Shown in pieces: positions 26,170-35,346 of a stretch of 64,000 bases of DNA (position 1 is its first letter; each line of letters starts with the position of its first letter). The notes under the pieces are model-generated. The model made no database searches. It was not told the DNA's origin and was given only the letters and a program-made list of their open reading frames with translations. This DNA comes from Methanocorpusculum sp. (GTDB taxonomy: Archaea; Halobacteriota; Methanomicrobia; Methanomicrobiales; Methanocorpusculaceae): NCBI GenBank assembly GCA_029987235.1, contig DALTWF010000006.1:3927-67926 (forward strand). The letters run 5' to 3'. Position numbers and translations under genes: made by a program.

Positions 26170-27458
26170 TGATATATGTAATCGGGGGAGGGCCCGCAGG
26201 GCGAATGGCAGCCCTGCGGCTCGCAGGGGCGGGCCAGAAGGTTACCATCCTTGAAAAGCGGGCGCTCGGCGGTCAGTGTGTGCATGATGGATGCATGCTC
26301 GTGTGCGGTTTAAATGACGCAGCCCGTGCTGTCCGCAATGCGCAGTTTTTAAAGACCCGCGGCATTATTGAAGGAGATATCTCGGTAAAGTATCCTGCGG
26401 TACTCGAAGAGCTTGAAAAAATCCAGAGCAAACTTGCGCACATCCTTGAAAAAGAGACGGTTGACGCCGGGGTAAAAATCGAGTACGGAGTGACCGCGGA
26501 AGTCCGCGGACGCGAACTTTTCGTAAACGGTGAGCCCCGCGATGCGGATAAAATCATTATCGCCGCCGGTGGTCAGATGCAGATACCCGAGGTTCCCGGC
26601 GCGACTCTCTGCGGCACTTATACTGCACGCTCGATTCGTACACTGCGCAGTCTTCCGCGCCGTCTGGTAATTGTCGGCGGAGGAATTGCTGCGGCGGAGT
26701 TTGCCTACATATTTTCCGCGTTCGGCTCGGAGGTAACGCTGCTTGCAAGAAGCCGTCTCCTTAAGGTGCTGCCTGATGCAATGCAGAAAGCAGTCCGGCG
26801 CGATTTGTCAGAGGTGGAGATTTTCGAGGACGCAAAACTCGAAAAAATCCTCGGTGACACCAAAGTTAAGGGGGTGCAGTTTAACGGTACGGCGATTGCC
26901 TGTGATGCAGTGCTTTTTGCGACCGGCATCAATCCGGTTTCGCCTTTCGTTTCAGGGCTTGCGGTAAATCCGGACGGTTCTATTAAGGTAAATAACAGGA
27001 TGGAGACTTCGGTGCCCGATGTCTATGCATGCGGAGATATTACGGGGGCGCCGTACTTTACACCGGTTGCACGTCTGCAGGGATTTGCGGCAGCCGATGC
27101 AATATTAGGAAATCCGCGGGAGATTGACCTGCGCCAGATTCCGTTTACGGTGGTGCTCGGGCTCGACTATACAGTATGTCCGGCGGTCGAAAACGGTATT
27201 ACTTATTCCGCGCCGAACATCGCAGGACCGGGAAGTTTCTGGCATGTGGCAGACGGCAGTGTTGGCACAATGCATTTGTCAGTGGATAAAGCGGGAAAAA
27301 TATTAGGATTTGCAAGCAGTGCACCTTCCTGTTCCGAGGTCGGCACGTATCTCGGTTATCTGGTGCGCAAGGGGGTTTCTGTGCATGAATTTTCCCCGAT
27401 GCTTGAAACCCATCCGCAGGCAGACGGCCTGTATTCCCTGATACGGTTTGCAGAATAA
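26169..27458 (+). CDS. Dihydrolipoamide dehydrogenase-like flavoprotein disulfide reductase
   Basis: This 429-residue class I pyridine nucleotide-disulfide oxidoreductase has the FAD site VIGGGPAGRMAALRLAGAG, the redox-active disulfide C-x4-C in GGQCVHDGCM, the NAD(P)H site VIVGGGIAAAEFAYIF, the second FAD motif VYACGDITG, and a C-terminal dimer region with HPQADGLYSLI in place of the usual HPT. It is shorter than typical Lpd (~460). There are no 2-oxoacid dehydrogenase genes nearby, so the disulfide substrate is unknown. The one-base overlap with the preceding hypothetical gene suggests that the two work together. Confidence 0.8.
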   Translation: MIYVIGGGPAGRMAALRLAGAGQKVTILEKRALGGQCVHDGCMLVCGLNDAARAVRNAQFLKTRGIIEGDISVKYPAVLEELEKIQSKLAHILEKETVDAGVKIEYGVTAEVRGRELFVNGEPRDADKIIIAAGGQMQIPEVPGATLCGTYTARSIRTLRSLPRRLVIVGGGIAAAEFAYIFSAFGSEVTLLARSRLLKVLPDAMQKAVRRDLSEVEIFEDAKLEKILGDTKVKGVQFNGTAIACDAVLFATGINPVSPFVSGLAVNPDGSIKVNNRMETSVPDVYACGDITGAPYFTPVARLQGFAAADAILGNPREIDLRQIPFTVVLGLDYTVCPAVENGITYSAPNIAGPGSFWHVADGSVGTMHLSVDKAGKILGFASSAPSCSEVGTYLGYLVRKGVSVHEFSPMLETHPQADGLYSLIRFAE

Positions 27459-27472
27459 GCAAACCGCTTTTT

Positions 27473-28141
27473 TTATTCCTTGTATTCTCCGTGTCTGCGC
27501 CAGAGATACCAGATTCTCTGAATCGCCGATGCATTGGTGCAGACTGCGATAATAAATATTGCAATCCAGATAAACTCCCCGAAGAGACCGCCTGCGATTA
27601 AACAAAGCATTGTTTCCGGGCGTCCGAAGAATCCGACACCTTCAAGAGGGTCGGAGATTTTTCCGTTTTCTTTACAGGAGTAACCGGTTTCCGCATATGT
27701 CACCGGTTTGATGAACGTATTCATAATTGACCCCATCACCGCAAGAGCCGCGACTGCGACATAGAATAAAACCGGAAGCCCGGTTGCTGCCATAAACTTC
27801 GGCGTTCCCGCAACAAAGACTGAAAGACCCACGGCAAACAACACAAACCCGTCCACATACTTATCGACAATCCAGTCGATAATCGCGCCGAAATCACTTT
27901 TCTTATTGTTCAGCCGTGCAACTGAGCCGTCTGTTAAATCAAGGATACCCGATACCGCAAGAAGAATGCTGCCAATCAGGAATTCCGCACAGAAATAACA
28001 TATTGCCGCGCCGATTCCAAACATAAAAGACAGGAAGGTAATCTGATTCGGCGTAATCCCTGTCTTTGCCATGAGCCGGACAAACGGATTGAGCCATCCT
28101 GTAAGTTTATGCCGTATTGATGTTATATTCAAGTTCCTCAC
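27473..28141 (-). CDS. CDP-alcohol phosphatidyltransferase (archaeal phospholipid synthesis)
   Basis: This 222-residue integral membrane enzyme transfers a phospho-headgroup from or to a CDP-activated lipid or alcohol. The family motif D-G-x2-A-R-x8-G-x3-D-x3-D is complete in LTDGSVARLNNKKSDFGAII followed by DWIVDKYVDG, and about five to six membrane segments follow and precede it. In archaea the candidates are archaetidylinositol phosphate, archaetidylglycerol and archaetidylserine synthases; sequence alone does not decide, though the length fits the inositol phosphate type. The start is GTG 28141, with a TATATACTATAT-type box about 30 nt upstream, divergent from the reductase gene. Confidence 0.8.
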   Translation of the reverse strand: MRNLNITSIRHKLTGWLNPFVRLMAKTGITPNQITFLSFMFGIGAAICYFCAEFLIGSILLAVSGILDLTDGSVARLNNKKSDFGAIIDWIVDKYVDGFVLFAVGLSVFVAGTPKFMAATGLPVLFYVAVAALAVMGSIMNTFIKPVTYAETGYSCKENGKISDPLEGVGFFGRPETMLCLIAGGLFGEFIWIAIFIIAVCTNASAIQRIWYLWRRHGEYKE

Positions 28142-28216
28142 TCCTGAAATTATTTAGTGATAGAATGCTAATATAGTATATACTCTTCAACATATATCAA
28201 AGGGAAGGAAAACAGC

Positions 28217-28885
28217 ATGCAGAAACCCCACGTCTTAATGATATCTGAAATAACCGCTGACGGCAAACTGACGCTTGGAAAAGGTATATCCAGTAAAATA
28301 CTCATGAAACACATGTCTCATGAATCTGAAATACTTCTTCATGAAACCCGCGCGGAATATGATGCTATAATGGTTGGTTCATCCACAATAAGAATAGACA
28401 ACTCGTTTTTAACCGTGCGGCTCGTTGAGGGAAAAAGTCCGCTTCGCGTCATTCCAAACAGCCGTGCAGACCTGCCTCTTGAGTCCAATGTGTTTGATAC
28501 GTCCAAAGTACCGACAGTTCTTGCCGTCTCACGACAAGCGCCAAAAGAGCGTATTGAGGCATTCCGCGCCAAAGGTGTAACCGTGGTCGAATGCGGCGAA
28601 AAACAGGTGGATTTCGTGCAGCTTATGGATATTCTTGCACGCGAATTCGGGGTGAAAAAACTCATCATCGAAGGGGGTCCGACGTTAAACTGGCACATGC
28701 TCCAGCACAGACTGGTGGATGAGATCCGCCTTATTCACATGCCCTTTATCGTGGGCGGCGCAGACACCCCGTCTCTTGTAGGGGGTATGCCTATATGCTC
28801 GGAAAACGACATGATAAAACTTGATCTGAAGAAAACAAAGATGTACGGAACGAACCTGGTGACTGAGTACAATGTCCTTTACTAA
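28217..28885 (+). CDS. arfC: 2,5-diamino-6-ribosylamino-pyrimidinone 5'-phosphate reductase (archaeal riboflavin/F420 path)
   Basis: The archaeal RibD C-terminal-type reductase converts the ribosyl to the ribityl intermediate, a step shared by riboflavin and F420 synthesis. The 222-residue product contains EITADGKLTLGKG, the NADPH region AIMVGSSTIRIDN, and VKKLIIEGGPTLNWHML, all typical of this family (RibD_C fold). No deaminase domain is attached, as expected in archaea. A GGGAAGG ribosome site precedes ATG 28217. It is the first gene of a forward run continuing with RFAP synthase and surE, so it probably belongs to a cofactor operon. Confidence 0.87.
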   Translation: MQKPHVLMISEITADGKLTLGKGISSKILMKHMSHESEILLHETRAEYDAIMVGSSTIRIDNSFLTVRLVEGKSPLRVIPNSRADLPLESNVFDTSKVPTVLAVSRQAPKERIEAFRAKGVTVVECGEKQVDFVQLMDILAREFGVKKLIIEGGPTLNWHMLQHRLVDEIRLIHMPFIVGGADTPSLVGGMPICSENDMIKLDLKKTKMYGTNLVTEYNVLY

Positions 28886-28945
28886 TCCCTTTTCGGACCA
28901 TCTGTTTTTTATCCTAAGACGGAGAATAGAAAAAGGAGAAAGGTT

Positions 28946-29947
28946 GTGACACACATGAAAATCCAAACGCCTTCCAGACTTCATATTGTTTTGATAGATT
29001 TGAACGGCTCGTACAAAAGGGTTGACGGGGGAGCCGGGCTCACTCTTGCAGAACCGGTTTTTATTCTTGAATCAGAACCCGCAGACCGCGGTGTTTCCAT
29101 CGATTTCGCAGCAGGCGTTACTGATGAAATCCAGAAAGCCGCAGCTCTGAAAAAAGTTGCGTCCGGTGCGGAGAACATGATTAAGCACCTGGGACTTGAA
29201 GACGGGTTTCATTTCACGGTGCATCAGACATATCCGGCACATTCCGGGCTCGGTTCCGGAACCCAGATGGCGCTTGCCGCCGGAAAACTGGTGAGCGAGT
29301 CAGCAGGCAGGCATTTTTCAAGCTATGAACTTTCCTGCATTGTAGGTCGGGGGGGAACATCGGGAATTGGCACGTATGCCTTTGACATGGGTGGATTTAT
29401 CGTAGATGGTGGTCACAGTTTGAAGGAGAAATCCACATTCCGCCCGTCTTCTGCATCGGATGCAAAGCCCCCGGTGCTCCTTGGGCGTTATGATTTCCCT
29501 GAAGACTGGGAGGTTTTAGTTGCGGTCCCGCATCAGGGAACCTGCTACAGCGGAAAAGAGGAATTAAATATCTTCCGGGACTACTGTCCGCTTCCGAAAG
29601 CGGAGGTTGAGCAGATGTCGCACATAGTTTTCATGAACATGGTGCCGTTTGTCATCGAGCATGACCTTGAGGGCTTCAGTTATGCGCTGGATATGATTCA
29701 GACGACCGCATTTAACAAGCTTGAACTGCGCCTTCAGCCTCCTGCTGTTACGAAACTTATGAATGATATGCGTGATGCAGGTGCATATGGTGTAGGTCTT
29801 TCTTCGCTTGGTCCGAGTGTATTTACGGTATTTGACAAAAACAACCGCGGTATTGTCAAGGCAACGAAGGAACTGCTCGGCGATGATGGTGATGTAATTG
29901 TGACCAAAGCGCAGAATCATGGTGCGATACTGACAAAGGATGAATAA
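28946..29947 (+). CDS. mptG: Beta-ribofuranosylaminobenzene 5'-phosphate synthase (methanopterin pathway)
   Basis: RFAP synthase joins 4-hydroxybenzoate-type precursors with phosphoribosyl pyrophosphate at the start of the arene branch of methanopterin synthesis. This 333-residue GHMP-superfamily protein has TPSRLHIVLIDLNGSYKRVDGG at its N-terminus (quoted here only as TPSRLHIVLIDLNG in the conserved part), HSGLGSGTQMALAAGK as glycine-rich loop, and GRGGTSGIGTYAFDMGGF. The GTG start at 28946 has a GGAG site 7 nt upstream; ATG 28955 is the alternative. The neighbours arfC and surE run in the same direction. Confidence 0.87.
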   Translation: MTHMKIQTPSRLHIVLIDLNGSYKRVDGGAGLTLAEPVFILESEPADRGVSIDFAAGVTDEIQKAAALKKVASGAENMIKHLGLEDGFHFTVHQTYPAHSGLGSGTQMALAAGKLVSESAGRHFSSYELSCIVGRGGTSGIGTYAFDMGGFIVDGGHSLKEKSTFRPSSASDAKPPVLLGRYDFPEDWEVLVAVPHQGTCYSGKEELNIFRDYCPLPKAEVEQMSHIVFMNMVPFVIEHDLEGFSYALDMIQTTAFNKLELRLQPPAVTKLMNDMRDAGAYGVGLSSLGPSVFTVFDKNNRGIVKATKELLGDDGDVIVTKAQNHGAILTKDE

Positions 29948-29949
29948 AA

Positions 29950-30741
29950 ATGACGCGGCCGAGTATTTTACTGGTTAACGATGACGGGATAAATTCCGGT
30001 GGGCTCTGGGCAGCATATGATGCGCTCTCGTCCTTTGCAGAGGTTACTGTTGTTTCTCCTGCTGTCCAGCAGAGCGGTGTGGGGCGCTCTATCTCCATTT
30101 TCGAGCCGCTTCGGATGAATAAAGTCAGTGTCGGGGGTTGCGAGGCATATGTGGTTTCCGGTCGTCCGACAGACTGTGCGATTTTGGGTATACGTGCCCT
30201 GCATAAGGAGTTCGACCTTGTGGTTTCCGGTGTCAATCTTGGTGAAAACATCACTTTTGAGTCGATTACGACCTCGGGCACGGTCGGTGCTGCAATGGAG
30301 GCGGCAAATCAGGGGGTTCCTTCCATCGCTTTTTCGATGGAGATGAACACTGACGGGGAAAAATTCACCGACCCTCGCGAGCATGTGATTGATTTCGGAG
30401 CTGTGAGGGAAGTTGTTTCAAAGATTACTCGCTTTTTCCTTGAGCATCCGTTCCCCAAAAACACGCATCTCATCAATGTCAATATTCCGGCGCGGAGCAT
30501 AAACGGATACCGGGTAACGCATCTTGGTGCGCGGTTTTTTGATACAACGGTAGAGGAGCGCATCGACCCGCGGGGTAAGCCGTATTACTGGATTTGCGGC
30601 GCGGAAAATCCGGTCTGCGATGCTGAATCAGACGTTGTTGCCCTGCGCGAGGGATTTGTTTCCGTAACGCCTCTTACGATGGACAACTGTGAGCATGAGT
30701 CGCTTGCGGAACTTGCCGGGCTTGTTGCACAAATCCGGTAA
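29950..30741 (+). CDS. surE: 5'/3'-nucleotidase SurE
   Basis: SurE is a metal-dependent phosphatase for nucleoside monophosphates and short polyphosphates. The 263-residue protein has the metal-binding Asp pair in ILLVNDDGINSGG, the serine and adjacent region PAVQQSGVGRSI, and the Asn ligand in VVSGVNLGENI. The length is normal. The ATG follows the RFAP synthase stop by 2 nt, so translation is likely coupled. It may recycle nucleotides, or hydrolyse by-products of the cofactor genes just upstream; this link is only positional. Confidence 0.92.
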   Translation: MTRPSILLVNDDGINSGGLWAAYDALSSFAEVTVVSPAVQQSGVGRSISIFEPLRMNKVSVGGCEAYVVSGRPTDCAILGIRALHKEFDLVVSGVNLGENITFESITTSGTVGAAMEAANQGVPSIAFSMEMNTDGEKFTDPREHVIDFGAVREVVSKITRFFLEHPFPKNTHLINVNIPARSINGYRVTHLGARFFDTTVEERIDPRGKPYYWICGAENPVCDAESDVVALREGFVSVTPLTMDNCEHESLAELAGLVAQIR

Positions 30742-30767
30742 CTTTTTTCTGCATACTGTGGGATGAG

Positions 30768-30846
30768 TATCTGCATATTTAAACAAGATTTATATGCACA
30801 TACATCCAACATATCTGCATAAAATAATTTAATGAATATGCAGATA
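30768..30846. promoter_or_regulatory. Three TATCTGCATA operator-like sites ahead of the fic gene
   Basis: TATCTGCATA occurs at 30768-30777 and 30812-30821, and inverted (TATGCAGATA) at 30837-30846. The last two form a perfect 10-nt inverted repeat ending 4 nt before the fic ATG. A TATA-like TTTATATG lies between copies one and two. A repressor binding here would block the start region; the Fic protein's own winged-helix end is a candidate. Confidence 0.6.
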
Positions 30847-30850
30847 AATC

Positions 30851-31900
30851 ATGCACCATTTTGATTATACTTTTCTTCAAAAGATGCCGGTAACTGTTCC
30901 GGTTCTGAATCTGACGGCAAATATTTACTCGTTACGGGGGGAGACATCAGCGCATGCTTTGGAGAATCAGGCAAAACTTCTTGCGGGGCTTGAAAACAGG
31001 GCCAGGGTTGAGTCGGTTAAATCGTCCAATGCGATTGAAGGCATTGTCACAAGCGATGAACGGATTTGTGCAATTGTTTCGTCCGGTGCGCTGCCCCTTA
31101 CGCATGACGAGGCGGAAATTGCAGGATATAATGATGTGTTGCGTCTGATTTACAGAGAATATGCGTCGATTTCCTTTGATGAAAAAACAGTGCGGGCGAT
31201 GCACAAAAAAATGCTTGCAAAAAGCGGCGCATCCGATGCAGGCATCTATAAGTCAGCGGACAATCTGATTCTTGAATACAGTGCATGTGGTGAGAAAAAA
31301 ATCAGATTCAGACCGGTTCCGGCAAAAGACACAAAGTCCGCAATGCAGCAGATGTTTCTTGCATATGCGCAGGCGCGGGATAATCCAGACATCAATCCCC
31401 TGCTTCTTATCCCCTGTGTGGTTCTTGATTTTTTGTGCATCCACCCGTTTCGCGATGGAAACGGAAGAATAAGCCGTCTTATTTCACTTTTACTACTCTA
31501 TAAGGCAGGTTTTACTGCCGGGCAGTATATATCGTTTGAGGCGAAAATCGACCGGGCAAAAGAGCTGTATTATACTGAGCTGAAAGCGTCATCGGTCGGC
31601 TGGAATGAAAATAAGAGCGATTATCTGCCGTTTATCGAATTCTTTCAGAGGATGCTTTACGAAAGTTATCTTGATTTGAACATCTGCATGAAAGAGGCGG
31701 TCTCCGGTTCAAAGGCGTTTAGAATTGAGCAGGAGGTTTTTTCGGCAATAACTCCTGTTTCCAAGGCGGAAATCTGCAAAGCTCTTCCTGATGTCAGCCC
31801 TACGACTGTGGAGGCTGTCCTTGGAAAACTTGTTCGCGAGGGGCGTGTGGAAAAGTCCGGGGCGGCCCGCAGTACAAAATATTTCAGAAAAGAGGATTAG
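30851..31900 (+). CDS. Fic-domain AMPylase-type protein with C-terminal winged helix
   Basis: Fic proteins transfer AMP or similar groups onto protein hydroxyls. This 349-residue member has the complete core HPFRDGNGRISR (catalytic H198), so it should be active. It also has an N-terminal inhibitory motif S59-N-A-I-E63-G64, which places it among the self-inhibited class II proteins. The C-terminal ~70 residues (AEICKALPDVSPTTVEAVL, then GRVEKSGAARSTKYF) form a winged helix-turn-helix. Three operator-like TATCTGCATA sites lie directly upstream, suggesting autoregulation. It overlaps the convergent flavodoxin gene by 4 nt. Its target is unknown; such genes are often accessory and horizontally moved. 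Confidence 0.87.
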   Translation: MHHFDYTFLQKMPVTVPVLNLTANIYSLRGETSAHALENQAKLLAGLENRARVESVKSSNAIEGIVTSDERICAIVSSGALPLTHDEAEIAGYNDVLRLIYREYASISFDEKTVRAMHKKMLAKSGASDAGIYKSADNLILEYSACGEKKIRFRPVPAKDTKSAMQQMFLAYAQARDNPDINPLLLIPCVVLDFLCIHPFRDGNGRISRLISLLLLYKAGFTAGQYISFEAKIDRAKELYYTELKASSVGWNENKSDYLPFIEFFQRMLYESYLDLNICMKEAVSGSKAFRIEQEVFSAITPVSKAEICKALPDVSPTTVEAVLGKLVREGRVEKSGAARSTKYFRKED

Positions 31901-32403
31901 TTCATCCGTTTAACCACGGATGCAACATATTTACCGAATAATTCGGCCTGTCTGATGTGTGTTTCAGTAATCGGACCGTCGGCTGCAAGACCGTAGTGTC
32001 CCCCGTTGTGCTCTTCGTTTTTGGCTTCCTCGTCAATCGGGTCGCCGACCACAACCATGCCGTGTATCAGCATTGCCTGCAGAATTGATAAGAGTGCGGT
32101 CTCTTTTCCACCGGTCCGGTCACCCGAGGTGACAAATGCGGCGCCGACTTTGCCGGTGAGTTTTCCGCGCACGAATGTGGTGTCGTCGATGAGTTCTTTT
32201 ACCTCTGCTGCAACCGAGCCGTAATAGACCGGCGAACCTAAAATTATTCCATCGTAGGCGACTAAATCCGTTGCGCTGATGCGGTTGAATGATAATACGT
32301 CAACTTCTGTTCCATCGATTTCTTTTGCGCCTTTGCCTATGGCATCAGCCAGTATTTTTGTTTTTCCGGTCCTGCTGTAGCAGGTCACAAGTATCCTGGG
32401 CAT
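31897..32403 (-). CDS. Flavodoxin-like protein
   Basis: This 168-residue FMN-binding electron carrier has the phosphate loop CYSRTGKTKILADAI (T/S-x-T-G-x-T type), the GSPVYYGSVAAEV loop stacking on the flavin, and GAAFVTSGDRTGGKETAL. This resembles the WrbA/flavodoxin group. ATG 32403 is chosen over an upstream start at 32463 because the conserved first strand (RILVTCYS) follows directly and a TATA-like TATTTTTATA (complement of 32431-32440) sits about 32 nt upstream. The partner redox enzymes are not visible locally. Confidence 0.83.
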   Translation of the reverse strand: MPRILVTCYSRTGKTKILADAIGKGAKEIDGTEVDVLSFNRISATDLVAYDGIILGSPVYYGSVAAEVKELIDDTTFVRGKLTGKVGAAFVTSGDRTGGKETALLSILQAMLIHGMVVVGDPIDEEAKNEEHNGGHYGLAADGPITETHIRQAELFGKYVASVVKRMN

Positions 32404-32430
32404 TCTATGTAGTAATCTGGTCTGAAAGCA

Positions 32431-32440
32431 TATAAAAATA
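32431..32440 (-). promoter_or_regulatory. TATA box for the flavodoxin gene
   Basis: TATTTTTATA on the minus strand is centred about 32 nt upstream of ATG 32403. Confidence 0.4.
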
Positions 32441-32455
32441 GGGTTAGGGGATGTG

Positions 32456-33574
32456 TTATTCAAAAGAAAACGAGCCGTACTTTCCCCCTCCGCCGGGGAA
32501 GAGTTTTACACGGCTTTCGCGCATCATAATGACCGCATCTGCAACTGCAGGCGAGACTTCCGCAAGTTTTTCCTTTGGGGCTTCAAGTAAAACGGTTATT
32601 TCACTGCCGCATGCGGCAAGGTACTTTTCGTACATGGCAGTTACTTTTTTGGCGCCCGGATTTGCAACATGCAGCACCCGTGCGATTACCTCGGCTAAGG
32701 GTATCATTTTGATGTACGGGGGGCGGGGTGTTGCCTTTTTGAGTGTGGACATCTTCTGCGCCCTCTCAAGTACGCCGAGTTTAATCTGACCTCCGTCATG
32801 CGGGCATTTCCAGTGCAGACGTTCTGCCTCGTTTAAACTGAACTGCTCAAAACAGCGGACGCACGCGGTCCGGTTGTATTTTCCCTCTTCAGGGAAAAAG
32901 CCTGCGTTGAGGATGATGCGGCCTTCTGTGATTGCTTTGAGGATATCTTTGGGCGCGCAGGATGTGGTATCAAGCCGGGTAAATTCGCGCCCGAGTTTGG
33001 TCGGATGATGGCTGTGCGCATCGGAATTGGTTAAAAACGGCACGTCTGCGAATTCTTCAATACCGGCGCCGTAGGAGGAATCAGCCGAAAGCCCCAGTTC
33101 GCAGAAATCAAGTTTTTCTTCCCCGTAGCAGTCTGAGGGGAGTTCGTATGCAGCAAAAAGCGAAGTCCACGGGGTAAACGCATGAGCGGGTCCAATCAGC
33201 CCTCCGCATTCGTGCACGGTTTCTGCAATCTGCTCCCCGTTCAGATATATGTGGGGACGTCCGCAGGTTGCAAAATGCGAACAGGCAGGCGTCAGTTTTT
33301 CCTGCAGTTCCTCAAACTGCTCAAATGTCTCCATCAAAATCACATGATGCACGCGTTTTATGTCTTCCACTTCGGTCTGGGGAATTACGGTGATATTGTC
33401 AGGAATTTCTGCCGCGTTCCAGAGTCTGCGCCATCCCGGGTGCAGAGCGTCTCCGGAGCCGATGACGTTAATTCCTTTCGTTTTGCAGCCTTTGAGGATA
33501 TTTTCCGGCAGCATGTCGCGGGAGGTTGCTATGGAATAGCAGGAATGTATGTGAAGGTCGGCGTTTACTATCAT
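32456..33574 (-). CDS. Endonuclease Q-type PHP-domain DNA repair nuclease
   Basis: This 372-residue PHP protein matches the archaeal family that includes EndoQ, which nicks DNA 5' to deaminated bases. The metal motifs are present: NADLHIHSCYS at the start, SGDALHPGW, HVILMET, GPAHAFTPW and TNSDAHSHHP. A zinc-finger-like site (CVRCFEQF, then WKCPHDGG) lies at about residue 255-285, as in EndoQ. ATG 33574 is used because the PHP motif begins two residues later; the frame extends to 33625 without conserved sequence. EndoQ is typical of Thermococcales and some methanogens and complements uracil repair. Confidence 0.83.
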   Translation of the reverse strand: MIVNADLHIHSCYSIATSRDMLPENILKGCKTKGINVIGSGDALHPGWRRLWNAAEIPDNITVIPQTEVEDIKRVHHVILMETFEQFEELQEKLTPACSHFATCGRPHIYLNGEQIAETVHECGGLIGPAHAFTPWTSLFAAYELPSDCYGEEKLDFCELGLSADSSYGAGIEEFADVPFLTNSDAHSHHPTKLGREFTRLDTTSCAPKDILKAITEGRIILNAGFFPEEGKYNRTACVRCFEQFSLNEAERLHWKCPHDGGQIKLGVLERAQKMSTLKKATPRPPYIKMIPLAEVIARVLHVANPGAKKVTAMYEKYLAACGSEITVLLEAPKEKLAEVSPAVADAVIMMRESRVKLFPGGGGKYGSFSFE

Positions 33575-33681
33575 GCGTATTGTGTATTGTTGATTGTACG
33601 TTTTGGGCATTAGAGTTTGCGGCAACAGGGTGCCTTCCTATCGAAATCTACTATTTGTCAGAGAGCATATATTACACCAGA

Positions 33682-34539
33682 ATGGTCTACAAGGCAGGAA
33701 TATTATTTGAAGGAGGCGGTATGCGGGGTGCGTATACCTCGGGCGTAATAGACGCACTAATCGAAAATAACATACTATGCAACAAGTGCTACGGTGTTTC
33801 GTCCGGCGCGTGTCATGCAACGAACTATGTTTCGCAGCAGGCAGGGCGTTCAATCCGGGTGATTACGGATTTTATCGGTGATGAACGCTACTGCAGCAGA
33901 AAGAGTCTTTTCAAAACGGGCAATTTATTCGGTCTTGAGATGATTTACGAGACTATCCCGCGTGAACTGGATAAATTTGATTTTGAGACCGCACGCAATT
34001 CCCCGACCAAATTCTATGCCTGTGCGACTAATTTAAAGACCGGAAAAATGGACTATCTTTTAGTCGGCGATATGTACGAAAAAAGCGAGTATATGAAAAT
34101 TGCGGCTTCCATGGCGCTTCCGTTCCTTGCAAAAATCTGTAAAATAGATGGTCAGAAATATCTGGACGGGGGTGTTGCCGATTCTCTACCGGTAAAGCGG
34201 ACTCTTGAGGAGGACAATGATAAACTTGTTCTTGTTTTAACCCAGGCAAAGCCGTTTCAGAAGAAATTCAACTGGCTTACGCCTCTTGTCGCTCTCAAAT
34301 ACCTGATTTATCCAAAATATACGGCGAGTTTTGCAACCCGGCATGTGCGGTACAATGAATCGCTCAAATTTATTGATGAAATGGAAAAAGAAGGAAAGGT
34401 GTTTGTTATCCGGCCGCAGAAACCGGTCGAACTGAAGCGTCTTGAGGTTGACAGGCAGAAAATCCGGGATTTGTATGAGGTCGGTTATCGTGAGGCAAAT
34501 GAGTTGATGCCTGCTTTAAAGAAGTTTCTGGAGGAGTAA
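33682..34539 (+). CDS. Patatin-like phospholipase
   Basis: This 285-residue serine acylhydrolase of the bacterial-type patatin family has the oxyanion motif [11 protein letters not shown], the nucleophile elbow G-V-S-S-G (GVSSGACHA) and the catalytic Asp in [10 protein letters not shown]. The frame extends upstream to 33526, but ATG 33682 gives the conserved start [11 protein letters not shown]. It stands two nt... directly before hisF (the hisF ATG follows its stop at once), although the functions are unrelated. Substrates may be lipids or thioesters; archaeal ether lipids lack the usual ester bond, so the physiological target is unclear. Confidence 0.85.
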   Translation: MVYKAGILFEGGGMRGAYTSGVIDALIENNILCNKCYGVSSGACHATNYVSQQAGRSIRVITDFIGDERYCSRKSLFKTGNLFGLEMIYETIPRELDKFDFETARNSPTKFYACATNLKTGKMDYLLVGDMYEKSEYMKIAASMALPFLAKICKIDGQKYLDGGVADSLPVKRTLEEDNDKLVLVLTQAKPFQKKFNWLTPLVALKYLIYPKYTASFATRHVRYNESLKFIDEMEKEGKVFVIRPQKPVELKRLEVDRQKIRDLYEVGYREANELMPALKKFLEE

Positions 34540-35346
34540 ATGACTCTTACGAAGCGTATTATACCCTGTCTTGACTTAAAGGAGGGGCGTGTGGTAAAAG
34601 GTGTGCATTTTGAGGGTTTGCGGGATGCGGGAGACCCTGTTGCTCTTGCGAAGCGGTATAATGAGCAGGGTGCGGATGAGGTGGTGTTTTTGGATATTTC
34701 CGCTTCGCGCGAGGGTAAGGAGACGATGCGGGACGTTATTTCCCGTGCGGCCGATGAACTGTTTCTGCCGCTCACGGTCGGCGGGGGTATTCGTACGGTT
34801 AAGGATATTCAGGAGATTCTGCGTGCAGGTGCGGATAAAACCAGTCTGAATACGGCTGCGGTAAAGACGCCGGAGGTTATCAGCGAGGGTGCAAAGTTGT
34901 TTGGCAATCAGTGTATTGTGCTTGCGGAGGATGTGCGGCGTAATTATGAGATGAAGGAGGGTGTTACGCCGGTGCATCTCTCGGACGGGCGGACCTGCTG
35001 GTATGAGGTCGTTATCTATGGCGGCAGCCATGGAACGGGGCTTGATGCGGTGAAGTGGGCACAGGATGCGGTTGAGCGGGGAGCGGGGGAGATTTTACTG
35101 ACGTCGATGGAAACGGACGGGGTAAAGACCGGATTTGACCTTGATATTACGGCGGTTATTTCGGATTCGGTGGATGTTCCGGTTATTGCTTCAGGCGGTG
35201 TGGGAACGCTGGAGCATTTCTATGACGGGTTTGCGAAGGGTAAGGCTGATGCGTGTCTTGCTGCATCAGTGTTTCATTTCGGTGAGTTTACGATTTCGGA
35301 TGTGAAGCAGTATCTGCATGGAAGAGGTATTCCAGTCCGATTATAA
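34540..35346 (+). CDS. hisF: Imidazole glycerol phosphate synthase, cyclase subunit
   Basis: HisF forms imidazole glycerol phosphate and AICAR with ammonia supplied by HisH. The 268-residue (beta/alpha)8 barrel has the start [18 protein letters not shown] with the catalytic Asp, [40 protein letters not shown] with the second catalytic Asp, and [13 protein letters not shown]. The spacing matches the family. It directly follows the patatin gene and overlaps the methyltransferase gene by 29 nt. hisH is not in the window. Confidence 0.94.
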   Translation: MTLTKRIIPCLDLKEGRVVKGVHFEGLRDAGDPVALAKRYNEQGADEVVFLDISASREGKETMRDVISRAADELFLPLTVGGGIRTVKDIQEILRAGADKTSLNTAAVKTPEVISEGAKLFGNQCIVLAEDVRRNYEMKEGVTPVHLSDGRTCWYEVVIYGGSHGTGLDAVKWAQDAVERGAGEILLTSMETDGVKTGFDLDITAVISDSVDVPVIASGGVGTLEHFYDGFAKGKADACLAASVFHFGEFTISDVKQYLHGRGIPVRL

